From NCBI GenBank assembly GCA_934402375.1, contig CAKRUB010000002.1:124001-188000 (forward strand): a stretch of DNA of 64,000 nt, written 5' to 3'. Source of the DNA: an uncultured Acetatifactor sp. Its GTDB lineage: Bacteria > Bacillota > Clostridia > Lachnospirales > Lachnospiraceae. The translations under genes and the position numbers were made by a program. Positions within the stretch are counted from its first letter, which is position 1. Every line of letters begins with the position of its first letter. The notes beneath the pieces were generated by a model. It did no database searches. It was not told the origin of the DNA and was given only the letters and a program-made list of their open reading frames with translations. Below, piece by piece: positions 41,499 through 50,638 of this stretch.

Positions 41499-42959
41499 AT
41501 GACGGATATTATTGTAATTGGGGCGGGCGTTACGGGCTGCGCGATCGCAAGGGAGCTTTCGCGCTACAAGCTGGAGATCACGGTTCTTGAGAGGGCTTCT
41601 GACATCTGCGAGGGAACGTCAAAGGCGAACAGCGGGATTGTTCATGCCGGATATGACGCGCATCCCGGCACGTTAAAGGCGAAGCTGAATGCGGAGGGGA
41701 ACAGGCTGATGGAGGCGCTGTCAGAGGAGCTGGATTTCCCTTTTAAGAGGAACGGATCTCTTGTACTATGCTTCGACGAGACGGACAGACCGAGGCTTCA
41801 GAAGCTGCTGGAGCAGGGCATCGAAAACGGTGTGAAGGAGCTGCGGATCCTTGAGAGGGATGAACTGAAGGAGCTTGAACCCGAAATCTCGGATTCGGCG
41901 GTTGCGGCGCTCTATGCGCCAACGGGAGGGATTGTCTGTCCGTTCGGGCTGACAATCGCGCTGGCGGAGAACGCGGCGGTCAACGGTGTCCGGTTTGAAC
42001 TGGACACAGAGGTCGAAAGGGTTGAGAAAACAGAGGGCGGTTATCTCGTGACGACCCGCCGTGGGACATATGAGACGAAGGTGGTCGTCAATGCGGCAGG
42101 AGTCTATGCGGATCGCTTTCACAATATGATCAGCGGAGAAAAGCTCCATATTATCCCCCGGAAGGGCGAATATTGCCTGATGGATAAAAAGGTCGGAGGG
42201 CTGGTGAGCCGGACGATTTTCCAACTGCCGACGAAATACGGCAAGGGCGTTCTGGTTACGCCGACGGTTCACGGCAATCTGCTCGCGGGTCCGACAGCGG
42301 TTGACACCGAGGATCATGAAGGAATCAACACCACCCGCGAAGGCATGGAGGATGTGCTGAGGCGCGCGGCGGCGAGCGTTACCGCCCTTCCGGCGAGACA
42401 GATCATTACCTCCTTTGCCGGACTCCGGGCGCACGAGGAGAAGGGCGATTTTGTCCTTGGACAGCCGGCGGACGCAGAGGGCTTTTTCGACGCTGCGGGA
42501 ATCGAGTCTCCGGGACTGACCTGCGCACCTGCGCTGGGCAAAATGCTCGCGGAGCAGATCGCCGGATACCTCGCGGCAGACGAAAAAAAGGACTTTATAG
42601 CAGTGAGAAAGGGCATCCCGAATATGGAATCGGCATCCCCGGAGGAAAAGCAGCGGCTGATCGCCGAAAATCCCCTGTATGCAAACGTGGTGTGCAGATG
42701 TGAGCTGGTGACGGAGGGTGAGATTGTGGATGCCATTCACAGACCGCTCGGCGCGACGACACTGGACGGCATCAAACGCCGGACAAGGGCAGGAATGGGG
42801 CGCTGTCAGGCGGGCTTCTGTTCCCCTAAAACGGTGGAAATTCTGGCGAGGGAGCTTGGAAGGGACATGGGAGAGATCAGCAAGAAGGGCAGTGGAAGTG
42901 AGTTTCTCACAGGCTATGACAAGGACGGAATCGATGCGGGAGAGGGGGATGCGAGATGA
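41499..42959 (+). CDS. FAD-dependent dehydrogenase with C-terminal [2Fe-2S] domain (GlpA-like)
   Basis: A 486-residue flavoprotein of the DAO family. The FAD loop is IVIGAGVTGCAIARELS at the start, followed by GTSKANSGIVHAGYDAHPGTLKAKLN. The C-terminal 80 residues hold a BFD-like [2Fe-2S] domain (VVCRCELVTEGEIVDAI ... MGRCQAGFCSP). In anaerobes this architecture goes with glycerol-3-phosphate oxidation, as in GlpA. The downstream genes (second flavoprotein, DUF1667, glpK) strongly support this. The start is ATG 41499, after GGGAGGG. The 3' end overlaps the next gene by four bases. Confidence 0.87.
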   Translation: MTDIIVIGAGVTGCAIARELSRYKLEITVLERASDICEGTSKANSGIVHAGYDAHPGTLKAKLNAEGNRLMEALSEELDFPFKRNGSLVLCFDETDRPRLQKLLEQGIENGVKELRILERDELKELEPEISDSAVAALYAPTGGIVCPFGLTIALAENAAVNGVRFELDTEVERVEKTEGGYLVTTRRGTYETKVVVNAAGVYADRFHNMISGEKLHIIPRKGEYCLMDKKVGGLVSRTIFQLPTKYGKGVLVTPTVHGNLLAGPTAVDTEDHEGINTTREGMEDVLRRAAASVTALPARQIITSFAGLRAHEEKGDFVLGQPADAEGFFDAAGIESPGLTCAPALGKMLAEQIAGYLAADEKKDFIAVRKGIPNMESASPEEKQRLIAENPLYANVVCRCELVTEGEIVDAIHRPLGATTLDGIKRRTRAGMGRCQAGFCSPKTVEILARELGRDMGEISKKGSGSEFLTGYDKDGIDAGEGDAR

Positions 42960-44230
42960 AGAAGGAGCTGGTGATTATCGGAGGCGGCCCGGCGGGACTT
43001 GCCGCAGCGATTGCCGCAAGAGAGGCAGGTGTGGAGGATCTGCTGATCGTGGAGCGCGATGCCAGACTCGGCGGGATCCTCAACCAATGCATCCACAACG
43101 GCTTCGGGCTGCATGCCTTCAGGGAGGAGCTGACCGGTCCGGAGTATGCGGCGAGATATATCGAACAGGCGCAGGAGCTGGAAATTCCCTATAAATTAAA
43201 CACTATGGCCGTTGATCTGACACAGGTGTCGGAAGATGGCACAAAGCTTGTGACGGTCATGAACCGCGAGGAAGGACTGTATGTGATCGAGGCGAAGGCG
43301 GTCATTCTTGCCATGGGGTGCCGTGAGCGTTCCAGAGGAGCGCTGAATATTCCCGGCTATCGTCCGGCGGGAATTTATTCTGCGGGCACGGCGCAACGCT
43401 ATGTAAATATGGAAGGAAGAATGCCCGGCAGAGAGGTTGTCATTCTCGGCTCCGGTGACATCGGACTGATTATGGCGCGCCGGATGACCCTCGAGGGTGC
43501 AAAGGTAAAGCTCGTGGCGGAGCTGATGCCGTACTCCGGCGGGCTTAAGAGAAACATTGTGCAGTGTCTGGATGATTTCGGCATACCGCTTAAGCTGAGC
43601 CATACGGTTGTTGACATCAAGGGACGCGACAGGGTCGAGGCGGTTGTCATCGCGGCCGTCGATGAGCATTTAAAGCCCATCCCCGGAACGGAGGAGGAAA
43701 TTCCCTGCGATACCCTGCTTCTGTCCTGCGGACTGATTCCTGAGAATGAGCTTTCAGCCAATCTGGGCGTCGGGATGAACCCTGTGACAAACGGACCGAA
43801 GGTCAATGAAAGCCTGGAGACGGACAAGATAGGTGTCTTTGCCTGCGGGAATGTTCTCCATGTGCATGATCTGGTGGATTATGTTTCCGAGGAGGCGGCA
43901 CAGGCGGGCAGGCATGCGGCGACATACCTGAAAGGGGAGCGGAAGTCCTTCGGGCAGGAAATTCCTATCAGGGCGGTGAACGGTGTGCGCTATACGGTTC
44001 CCTCCTCCATCGACGTTCAGCGGATGGAGAATACACAGGTTGTCCGCTTCCGAGTGGACAATGTGTACAGGGATGCGGCGGTCGAGATCGCCTATAACGG
44101 CAGGATTGTCAGCAGCAGAAAAAAGAAGGTGCTGGCTCCCGGCGAGATGGAGCAGATCATTCTCAGAAAGGCGGAGCTGGAACAGACGGAAGACCTTGCA
44201 GAGATCACGGTTTCATTGCGGAAAGGATGA
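42956..44230 (+). CDS. NAD(P)/FAD-dependent oxidoreductase of the glycerol module
   Basis: A 424-residue pyridine-nucleotide-disulfide-oxidoreductase-fold protein. The FAD loop is VIIGGGPAGLAAAIAAREAG and the NAD loop VVILGSGDIGLIMARRM near residue 162. The conserved CIHNGFGLH near residue 47 and FACGNVLHVHDLVDYVSEEA near residue 300 mark the subfamily that is always encoded between a GlpA-like protein and DUF1667. It probably passes electrons from glycerol-3-phosphate oxidation to NAD or another acceptor. It is coupled by a 4-bp overlap to the upstream gene. Confidence 0.87.
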   Translation: MKKELVIIGGGPAGLAAAIAAREAGVEDLLIVERDARLGGILNQCIHNGFGLHAFREELTGPEYAARYIEQAQELEIPYKLNTMAVDLTQVSEDGTKLVTVMNREEGLYVIEAKAVILAMGCRERSRGALNIPGYRPAGIYSAGTAQRYVNMEGRMPGREVVILGSGDIGLIMARRMTLEGAKVKLVAELMPYSGGLKRNIVQCLDDFGIPLKLSHTVVDIKGRDRVEAVVIAAVDEHLKPIPGTEEEIPCDTLLLSCGLIPENELSANLGVGMNPVTNGPKVNESLETDKIGVFACGNVLHVHDLVDYVSEEAAQAGRHAATYLKGERKSFGQEIPIRAVNGVRYTVPSSIDVQRMENTQVVRFRVDNVYRDAAVEIAYNGRIVSSRKKKVLAPGEMEQIILRKAELEQTEDLAEITVSLRKG

Positions 44231-44234
44231 GCCT

Positions 44235-44594
44235 ATGGAAAAGAGAGAATTTGTTTGTATCGGATGTCCGCTCGGCTGTAACGTGACAGTTGAATTAGAA
44301 GGAACCGCAATCCGGAACATCAGCGGAAATACTTGTCCGCGCGGAGCAGATTATGTGACAAAGGAACTGACCGATCCCCGCCGTATCGTGACGAGCCTGG
44401 TGCGAGTCCATGGGGGAGAGCTGCCGGTCGTCTCCGTGAAGACCGCCGCGGACATCCCGAAGGATAAGATAGCGGATTGCATCAGGGAACTGAAAAAAAT
44501 TGAGCTTCAGGCACCGGTTCACATGGGGGAGGTCGTCGTGGAGAACATCTGCGGAAGCGGCGTCAATGTGGTGGCTACACGAACTGTGCTGTAA
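44235..44594 (+). CDS. DUF1667 domain protein
   Basis: A 119-residue small protein with the N-terminal cysteine cluster CIGCPLGCNV, then NTCPRGADYVTKELTDPRRIVTSLVRV and a conserved C-terminal half ending in GSGVNVVATR. DUF1667 proteins accompany GlpA-like dehydrogenases in Firmicutes and Thermotogae. The cysteines suggest an iron-sulfur or metal centre, perhaps as an electron carrier of the complex. It starts four bases after the second flavoprotein. Biochemical evidence is not known to me. Confidence 0.88.
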   Translation: MEKREFVCIGCPLGCNVTVELEGTAIRNISGNTCPRGADYVTKELTDPRRIVTSLVRVHGGELPVVSVKTAADIPKDKIADCIRELKKIELQAPVHMGEVVVENICGSGVNVVATRTVL

Positions 44595-44623
44595 ATACAA
44601 TATAGATAAGGAGAGGTATTGGT

Positions 44624-46123
44624 ATGCAGAAATATGTGATGGCACTGGATCAGGGGACGACAAGCTCCCGCTGTATCTTGTTTGATAAATCGGGAAATAT
44701 CTGCTCTATGTCCCAGAAGGAGTTTACGCAGATCTATCCCCAGCCGGGCTGGGTTGAGCACAACCCGATGGAAATCTGGTCGAGCCAGCTTGCGGTTGCG
44801 ACGGAATGTATGGCGATGGTCGGGGCGACACATGAGGACATCGCGGGCATCGGCATTACGAACCAGAGAGAGACGACGATACTCTGGGACAGGAAGACCG
44901 GAGAGCCGGTCTATAACGCGATTGTATGGCAGTGCCGCAGAACGGCGGACATGATCGAGGAACTCAAGAGGGACGGCTTCGATGGGACGATCCGGGAGAG
45001 GACAGGACTGATTCCCGATGCCTATTTCAGTGCATCGAAGATTGCATGGATACTGAAAAATGTACCCGGCGCAAGGGAGAAGGCGGAGGCTGGCGAACTG
45101 CTCTTCGGAACGGTAGACACATGGCTGATATGGAACCTGACAAAGGGTGCCGTTCATGTGACCGATTACACGAATGCATCGAGAACGATGCTGTTCGACA
45201 TTCACAGACTCTGCTGGGATGAGGAGATTCTGGAGCGGTTCGAGATTCCGGCATGCATTCTTCCCGGGGTAAAACCCTCCAGCTGCGTGTATGGACATAC
45301 GGATGCCTCCGTGCTGGGCGGTGAGATACCGATTGCCGGTGCTGCGGGAGACCAGCAGGCGGCGCTCTTCGGGCAGTGCTGCTTTGAACAGGGAGAGGTG
45401 AAAAATACCTACGGAACGGGTTGCTTCTTATTAATGAATACAGGTACGGATGCAATAGAGTCAAAGTCCGGTCTGTTGACGACGATTGCGGCGAGCACCT
45501 CCGAAAAGGTGGAATATGCGCTTGAGGGCAGCGTGTTTGTGGCGGGCGCCGGGGTGCAGTGGCTGAGGGACAGTATGCGTATGCTGAAAAGCGCGTCACA
45601 GTCGCAGGAATATTGTGAGGCAGTGGAGGACACGGCGGGAGTGTATGTCGTTCCGGCATTTGCGGGCATGGGAGCACCGTACTGGAACCAGTATGCGCGA
45701 GGAACCGTCGTCGGACTGACGAGGGGCTGCAGCAAGGAGCATTTTATCCGTGCGGTGCTGGAATCCATCGCGTACCAGACGGCGGACGTGCTCCGGGCGA
45801 TGGAGCACGACAGCGGCATTCACTTAAAGAGCCTGAAGGTAGACGGTGGGGCGAGTGCGAATGACTTCCTGATGCAGTTTCAGGCGGATATTGTCGATAC
45901 GGATGTGCGCAGACCGAAGTGCATCGAGACAACGGCGCTTGGGGCGGCATATCTGGCGGGACTGGCAGTCGGGTACTGGCGCGACCGTGATGAAATCCGG
46001 GAAAACTGGCAGATTGGCGCAGTGTTCGGCTCGAAAATGAATGCCGGGAAGCGGGAAAAGCTCCTCAGGGGCTGGAGGAGAGCCGTAAAATGCGCGCTGA
46101 TCTGGGCGGAGGATGAGGATTAA
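44624..46123 (+). CDS. glpK: Glycerol kinase
   Basis: A 499-residue FGGY kinase that makes glycerol-3-phosphate in the cytosol. The N terminus [16 protein letters not shown] holds the phosphate loop, and [28 protein letters not shown] and the [30 protein letters not shown] block are classical GlpK segments. [19 protein letters not shown] lies near residue 405. It follows DUF1667 after 29 bp and provides the substrate for the two upstream flavoproteins, so the four genes form a glycerol-to-dihydroxyacetone-phosphate module. No glycerol facilitator gene is present. Confidence 0.96.
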   Translation: MQKYVMALDQGTTSSRCILFDKSGNICSMSQKEFTQIYPQPGWVEHNPMEIWSSQLAVATECMAMVGATHEDIAGIGITNQRETTILWDRKTGEPVYNAIVWQCRRTADMIEELKRDGFDGTIRERTGLIPDAYFSASKIAWILKNVPGAREKAEAGELLFGTVDTWLIWNLTKGAVHVTDYTNASRTMLFDIHRLCWDEEILERFEIPACILPGVKPSSCVYGHTDASVLGGEIPIAGAAGDQQAALFGQCCFEQGEVKNTYGTGCFLLMNTGTDAIESKSGLLTTIAASTSEKVEYALEGSVFVAGAGVQWLRDSMRMLKSASQSQEYCEAVEDTAGVYVVPAFAGMGAPYWNQYARGTVVGLTRGCSKEHFIRAVLESIAYQTADVLRAMEHDSGIHLKSLKVDGGASANDFLMQFQADIVDTDVRRPKCIETTALGAAYLAGLAVGYWRDRDEIRENWQIGAVFGSKMNAGKREKLLRGWRRAVKCALIWAEDED

Positions 46124-46212
46124 AATTGAGCTGTTGCGTTTTTTCCGACAAACGTTTAAAATAGGACGAGTATAGTGTGTTTTCATGGAAAGCGGGTGCA
46201 GGCTTGGGAAGC

Positions 46213-47808
46213 ATGACGGAAGAAATTCAAAACTACATAGATGACATCATAAAAGAGAGAAGAGCAAACGGATTCTTCGATTATCAAACCTGCCAGACGG
46301 TGCTTGAGCACGCAGCAGAGTTAAAATCGGACGCTGTTTCCGGTATGGGTTATTACTATTTTGCAGAGTACTACTGGAACCGTGGGGAGTACGAGGAGAC
46401 AATGTACTGTCTCAGCGAATGCACGAAGTGCTTTCAGGCGGAAGAGATGTTTGAATTTCTTGCCAGAAGTTATAATCTGATGGGCATTGTCACGGATGAG
46501 CAGGGCAACCGTGTCATCGCGCTGAACTATTTTTACTCGGGATTGCAGTATGCGGAGAAAAACGACCTGTTCTATGTGCAGGCGATGCTTGAGGGAAATA
46601 TCGGAAAGATTCTGATGTGCCTGAAGAGGTACGAAGAGGCGGCGGCAAGGTTTGCACAGTCGATCATACGCTACGAGGAGGCGGATGAGACCTATCACAG
46701 ACTGCTGCACATGATGAACTGTATGCTGCGCTGCGGAATGTGTTACCTGAAGCTCGGCAGGACAGAGGATGCTTATGCCATGTGGGACAAGGTGGAGAAG
46801 GTGCGCCGCGAACATTCCGGCAAGGATTATTCCCAGATTAACCTGTTGCTCTTTGAGGCGGAGTGTGAGGCAAAAAAGGGCAGTGTACAGCGTGCTCGGG
46901 AGTGCATAGAAGGCATTTTGTGGTGTCTGGAAGGACTGAACGATATTTCGGAGGTGCGGGTCGGTCTGACGGAGCTTGCGGAGCTTATGACACAGACAGG
47001 GGATGCCGTTCAGGCGGATCGTTTCTTTGAAATAGCGGAAGGCAAGGGGCTGGAAAAGCAGCCCATCATGGAGATGGATCTGTATCCGTGCCGCAGTGCA
47101 TATCTGCTGAAGCAGGGGCGTGATGTGGATTATCTGCGTTGTACCAGAAGATATTTTACCAATTACGAGAGAGATCGCCAGAACAAGAAGCAGGTGGCGG
47201 CGAGGATGATGGAGCTGCGCGACAGACTCCAGACGATGGAACAGGAGAGGGAGCGTATGCGCGCTGCAAACCGCAGACTGGAAACCATAGCACTCTATGA
47301 TTCTATGACAGGCCTCGCGAACCGCACCTATCTGAACGAATATATTTCTGCGAAGTTCGAGGAAGCGCATCAGAAAAAGAATCTGTTCGGAATCGAACTG
47401 ATGGATATTGATTATTTTAAGAAATTTAACGATACCAACGGACATCTTGCGGGCGACACCTGCATCGAGGAGGTTGCGAATGTCCTGAGAAAGGTAGAGA
47501 ATGAGAATGTCTTCTGCGGCAGATATGGCGGCGATGAATTTATGATCGTTTATACCGGGATGACCGTAGATGAGATCAGGGAGGTAACGGAAAAGATACA
47601 GACCGGAGTCAGGGCGTTGAAGATTCCGCACATTTCTTCCGGCTGCGCGGATATTGTCACGGTCAGCCAGGGAGTGTTTGTGCGCGTGCCGAACGAGCAG
47701 AACAGAGAGTGGGATTACAGTGTCAGGGCGGATGCGATCCTCTATCAGGCGAAGAAGAGCGGAAAGAACTGCTATAAGATCGATACGGAGTTTTTTGATG
47801 CGAATTAG
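46213..47808 (+). CDS. TPR-repeat diguanylate cyclase
   Basis: A 531-residue cytosolic protein. Residues 20-330 consist of tetratricopeptide-like helical pairs (for example YYFAEYYWNRGEYEETMYCL, AMLEGNIGKILMCLKRYEEAAARF, CGMCYLKLGRTEDAYAMW). A coiled-coil linker (RDRLQTMEQERERMRAANRRLETI) leads to a GGDEF domain with MDIDYFKKFNDTNGHLAGD and the intact RYGGDEF near residue 445. It should make c-di-GMP under control of a protein partner bound by the TPRs. ATG 46213 is chosen; GTG 46177 is in frame but lies one base after a TATAGT box (46171-46176), so it may be untranscribed or untranslated. Confidence 0.86.
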   Translation: MTEEIQNYIDDIIKERRANGFFDYQTCQTVLEHAAELKSDAVSGMGYYYFAEYYWNRGEYEETMYCLSECTKCFQAEEMFEFLARSYNLMGIVTDEQGNRVIALNYFYSGLQYAEKNDLFYVQAMLEGNIGKILMCLKRYEEAAARFAQSIIRYEEADETYHRLLHMMNCMLRCGMCYLKLGRTEDAYAMWDKVEKVRREHSGKDYSQINLLLFEAECEAKKGSVQRARECIEGILWCLEGLNDISEVRVGLTELAELMTQTGDAVQADRFFEIAEGKGLEKQPIMEMDLYPCRSAYLLKQGRDVDYLRCTRRYFTNYERDRQNKKQVAARMMELRDRLQTMEQERERMRAANRRLETIALYDSMTGLANRTYLNEYISAKFEEAHQKKNLFGIELMDIDYFKKFNDTNGHLAGDTCIEEVANVLRKVENENVFCGRYGGDEFMIVYTGMTVDEIREVTEKIQTGVRALKIPHISSGCADIVTVSQGVFVRVPNEQNREWDYSVRADAILYQAKKSGKNCYKIDTEFFDAN

Positions 47809-47823
47809 GTGTCCGCGAGTGAC

Positions 47824-47962
47824 GTTGCACAAAATGCACAGACCACCGCAGGCACGCTTTCGCTTTGCTTCCACGCAGCGGCACATAAGTCTCCATAGTA
47901 CGGAGACTAAGTGCCGGCGGCTCCAGAGTGCGCTGCTTGTGGTCAGGTGCAATTTGAGCAAC
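47824..47962. repeat. Branched inverted-repeat element of about 140 bp
   Basis: The ends GTTGCACAAAATGCAC (47824-47839) and the complementary segment 47947-47962 pair with two mismatches. The pairing continues with GACCAC/GTGGTC and GCAG/CTGC. In the middle, GGCAC (47880-47884) with GTGCC (47911-47915) and AGTCTCC with GGAGACT form a clean 12-bp hairpin. The element fills most of the gap between the cyclase and aminotransferase genes. It could be a non-autonomous element (MITE or REP type) or a structured RNA. No second copy was seen in the window. Confidence 0.65.
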
Positions 47963-48015
47963 TGTTGCTAGGAAGTTGTGAGTTTCGTGAGTACTTATTG
48001 ACAGGAGGAAATAGG

Positions 48016-49206
48016 ATGCTGGTTCAGAAATACAGGGATATGCTTTCGGCGAAGTCCGTGATCAGGCAGCTTTCGGAGTTTGCGACGGCGAGAGGGCAGG
48101 AGATCGGATATGAGAATGTGTTTGACTACAGTCTCGGGAATCCGTCGGTGCCGGTGCCGCAGGAATTTACAGATACCATGATGCATATGCTTTCTACAAA
48201 AGAACCGAACGTGCTTCACGGCTACAGCCCGAGTCTCGGTATTACTTCTGTGCGTGAGGCGGTCGCCGCCTCGCTGGAAGAACGCTTCGGGCTGCCCTAC
48301 CGCAAGGAGCATATCTTTATGGCGTCCGGAGCGGCGGGGGCTCTTGCACATGCTTTTCGGCTGGTGACGGAGCCGGGCGATGAAATACTGACCTTTGCCC
48401 CCTTTTTTCCGGAATATCACCCCTATGTCGATCTGACAGGGGCGGTGCTCAAGGTCGTGCCCCCCGATACGGACAGCTTTCAGATTAATTTTGAGGCGTT
48501 TGAAGAGCTGCTCACGGAAAAGGTCATGGCAATTCTTATCAATACACCGAACAATCCCTCTGGTGTCGTCTATTCAGATGAGACGCTGGAAAGGCTGGCA
48601 AAGGTTCTGAGGGAGAAGTCCGAACAATATGGACATGAGATTTATCTGATTTCGGATGAACCCTACAGGGAAATTGTCTTTGATGGAACGAAGATTCCCT
48701 GTGTGTCACGGTTCTACGACAACACGATTATGTGTTACTCGTTCTCGAAATCCCTGTCGCTTCCGGGAGAGAGAATCGGATATGTGGCGGTAAATCCCCG
48801 CTGCGAGCATGCTGAGGAAATGATCTATATGTGCGGACAGATATCCAGAGGGATCGGACATAACTGCCCGCCATCCATTATCCAGCTGGCGGTTGCAGAG
48901 GTGCTTGACAAGACCGCTGATCTGAGCGTTTATGAGACAAATATGAAGCTGATTTATGAAGAGCTTCTCCGGCTGGGCTTTACCTGTGTAAAGCCGGGTG
49001 GTACCTTCTATATTTTCCCGAAAGCGCTGGAGGACGACGCGAAGCTATTCTGTCAGAAGGCATTAAAGTATGATCTGATTCTGGTTCCCGGAGATACCTT
49101 CGGTGCGCCGGGCTTTTTCAGAATGGCATACTGCATTGACACGGAAAAGGTGGAACGATCCCTTGTGGCGCTGCGAAGATTTGTACAGGAAGAGTACAGA
49201 CGTTAG
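48016..49206 (+). CDS. PLP-dependent aminotransferase (class I/II, aspartate-type)
   Basis: A 396-residue fold-type I enzyme. The PLP lysine is in CYSFSKSLSLPGERIGY near residue 245; NTPNNPSGVVYS binds substrate and ring, and LISDEPYREIVFDG holds the Asp/Tyr pair. The opening DYSLGNPSVPVPQEF is typical of the AspAT subgroup Ib. The amino-acid preference cannot be read from sequence. The start is ATG 48016 behind ACAGGAGGAA; the longer frame upstream runs through the inverted-repeat element and is not coding. It is followed after 45 bp by uppP. Confidence 0.9.
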   Translation: MLVQKYRDMLSAKSVIRQLSEFATARGQEIGYENVFDYSLGNPSVPVPQEFTDTMMHMLSTKEPNVLHGYSPSLGITSVREAVAASLEERFGLPYRKEHIFMASGAAGALAHAFRLVTEPGDEILTFAPFFPEYHPYVDLTGAVLKVVPPDTDSFQINFEAFEELLTEKVMAILINTPNNPSGVVYSDETLERLAKVLREKSEQYGHEIYLISDEPYREIVFDGTKIPCVSRFYDNTIMCYSFSKSLSLPGERIGYVAVNPRCEHAEEMIYMCGQISRGIGHNCPPSIIQLAVAEVLDKTADLSVYETNMKLIYEELLRLGFTCVKPGGTFYIFPKALEDDAKLFCQKALKYDLILVPGDTFGAPGFFRMAYCIDTEKVERSLVALRRFVQEEYRR

Positions 49207-49251
49207 AAAACATAGAATAAACATCCGTTGGGACGGAGAGATGGAGGCAAT

Positions 49252-50106
49252 ATGTTGGATATTATTAAGGCGATTATTTACGGTATTGTTGAAGGAATTA
49301 CGGAGTGGCTGCCGATCAGCAGTACCGGACATCTGATTCTGATAGAACAGTTTCTTCCGTTTAATGGAGCCAGCGAGGGCTTCTTTGATATGTTTGACGT
49401 TGTCATCCAGCTGGGAGCCATTCTGGCGGTGGTTGTGCTGTTCTGGAATAAAATATGGCCCTTTGCCCTGACGAAGAAGCAGAGACAGGGGCAGACTGGT
49501 GTAGGCGCGTTCTTTAAGAAGGACATCTGGATCATGTGGTTTAAGATTCTGGTATCTACCGTTCCGGCAGCAGTGATCGGAGGGCTGTTTGACGACGTGT
49601 TCAACAGACTGTTTTACAATCCGGTCTGCGTGGCATTGGCGCTGATTATCTTTGGTATTGCATTTATCCTTGTCGAGAACTGGAACCGGAAGAGAACGCC
49701 GAAGATCAATTCCCTTGCGGAGATCACCTACATGACTGCGCTTATGATCGGCTTCTTTCAGGTGCTCGCAGCGATTTTCCCCGGAACGTCCCGCTCCGGC
49801 GCGACCATCGTTGGAGCATTGCTGATCGGCGTGTCCAGAACGGTTGCGGCGGAGTATACCTTTTTCCTTGCGATTCCTGTCATGTTCGGCGCAAGTCTGC
49901 TCAAGGTCGTAAAATTCGGCTTCTCCTTTACGGGAAATGAGCTTGTGCTTCTTCTCACGGGAACGGTGGTTTCCTTTGTCGTTTCCCTGTTTGTGCTTCG
50001 TTTCCTGATGGGCTATATCAAAAAACACGATTTCAAGGTATTTGGCTGGTACCGGATTGTGCTGGGTGTGATTGTTCTGTTATACTTTGCACTCGGAGCA
50101 AGATAA
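49252..50106 (+). CDS. uppP: Undecaprenyl-diphosphatase
   Basis: A 284-residue membrane enzyme (BacA type) that turns undecaprenyl diphosphate into the monophosphate lipid carrier for cell-wall synthesis and gives bacitracin tolerance. The two active-site blocks are EGITEWLPISSTGHLIL near residue 12 and FPGTSRSGATIVGALLIGVSR near residue 180. About eight membrane helices are present. The start is ATG 49252, four bases after GGAGG; the frame upstream of it is not needed. It stands with cell-envelope genes downstream. Confidence 0.95.
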   Translation: MLDIIKAIIYGIVEGITEWLPISSTGHLILIEQFLPFNGASEGFFDMFDVVIQLGAILAVVVLFWNKIWPFALTKKQRQGQTGVGAFFKKDIWIMWFKILVSTVPAAVIGGLFDDVFNRLFYNPVCVALALIIFGIAFILVENWNRKRTPKINSLAEITYMTALMIGFFQVLAAIFPGTSRSGATIVGALLIGVSRTVAAEYTFFLAIPVMFGASLLKVVKFGFSFTGNELVLLLTGTVVSFVVSLFVLRFLMGYIKKHDFKVFGWYRIVLGVIVLLYFALGAR

Positions 50107-50206
50107 AACATTCCAGGTAACTGCAAACTTCGTGCATTACAGATAACAGTTGTACAAACGTGAGTTTTGCGGTTGCCTGAATATTCTTATGAGAGGAGAG
50201 GAACAA

Positions 50207-50620
50207 GTGAAAAAGGTGTTGAAGCAGCCTATGCTCTGGCTCTCCATCCTCTGCTTTGCCGCTGCGATTGCAATCGCCGTGATCGGAAATGCAAGTCATC
50301 CGGGAATGAATGTTCTGGCGAAGCTGGAGAAGGGGATCAACGGTAAGAGCGCAAAGAAGGTCTTATCCTGTATGACACCGGAAGCACAGGCAATGGTGCA
50401 GGAGCTTGGGGGTCTGGATGCGCTGGGGACGGAGGAACTGTTTGCCGACATGAACGGTAAAATACACATTGTCACCGGAGCCGTGGAAGAGGAGGACGAT
50501 ACCATGACAGTCACCGGCTACATCATTGGCTATGGCACGGATGGCAGTTATCTGGACACAGAGAGCCAGAGGTTTGATATTGTTGTAATTGACGGCAAGC
50601 AGTATCTACGGGATTATTAA
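50207..50620 (+). CDS. Small membrane-anchored protein of unknown function
   Basis: A 137-residue protein that I do not recognise. One transmembrane helix near residues 8-28 (PMLWLSILCFAAAIAIAVIG) leads to an outward domain with NVLAKLEKGINGKSAKKVLSCMTPEAQAMV and a C-terminal beta-rich part ending in DIVVIDGKQYLRDY. The helical plus beta plan resembles small NTF2-like or DUF4878-type lipoprotein domains, but without a lipobox. The start is taken at GTG 50207, with AGAGGAGAGG in front; ATG 50189 is possible. It begins a group of envelope genes that runs to 54262. Confidence 0.68.
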   Translation: MKKVLKQPMLWLSILCFAAAIAIAVIGNASHPGMNVLAKLEKGINGKSAKKVLSCMTPEAQAMVQELGGLDALGTEELFADMNGKIHIVTGAVEEEDDTMTVTGYIIGYGTDGSYLDTESQRFDIVVIDGKQYLRDY

Positions 50621-50638
50621 ACTATCTGGAGGCAAAGG

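Noticed and set aside
46177..46212. GTG start at 46177 for the TPR-GGDEF gene
   Set aside because: It lies one base after a TATAGT box and has no ribosome site; ATG 46213 is preferred.
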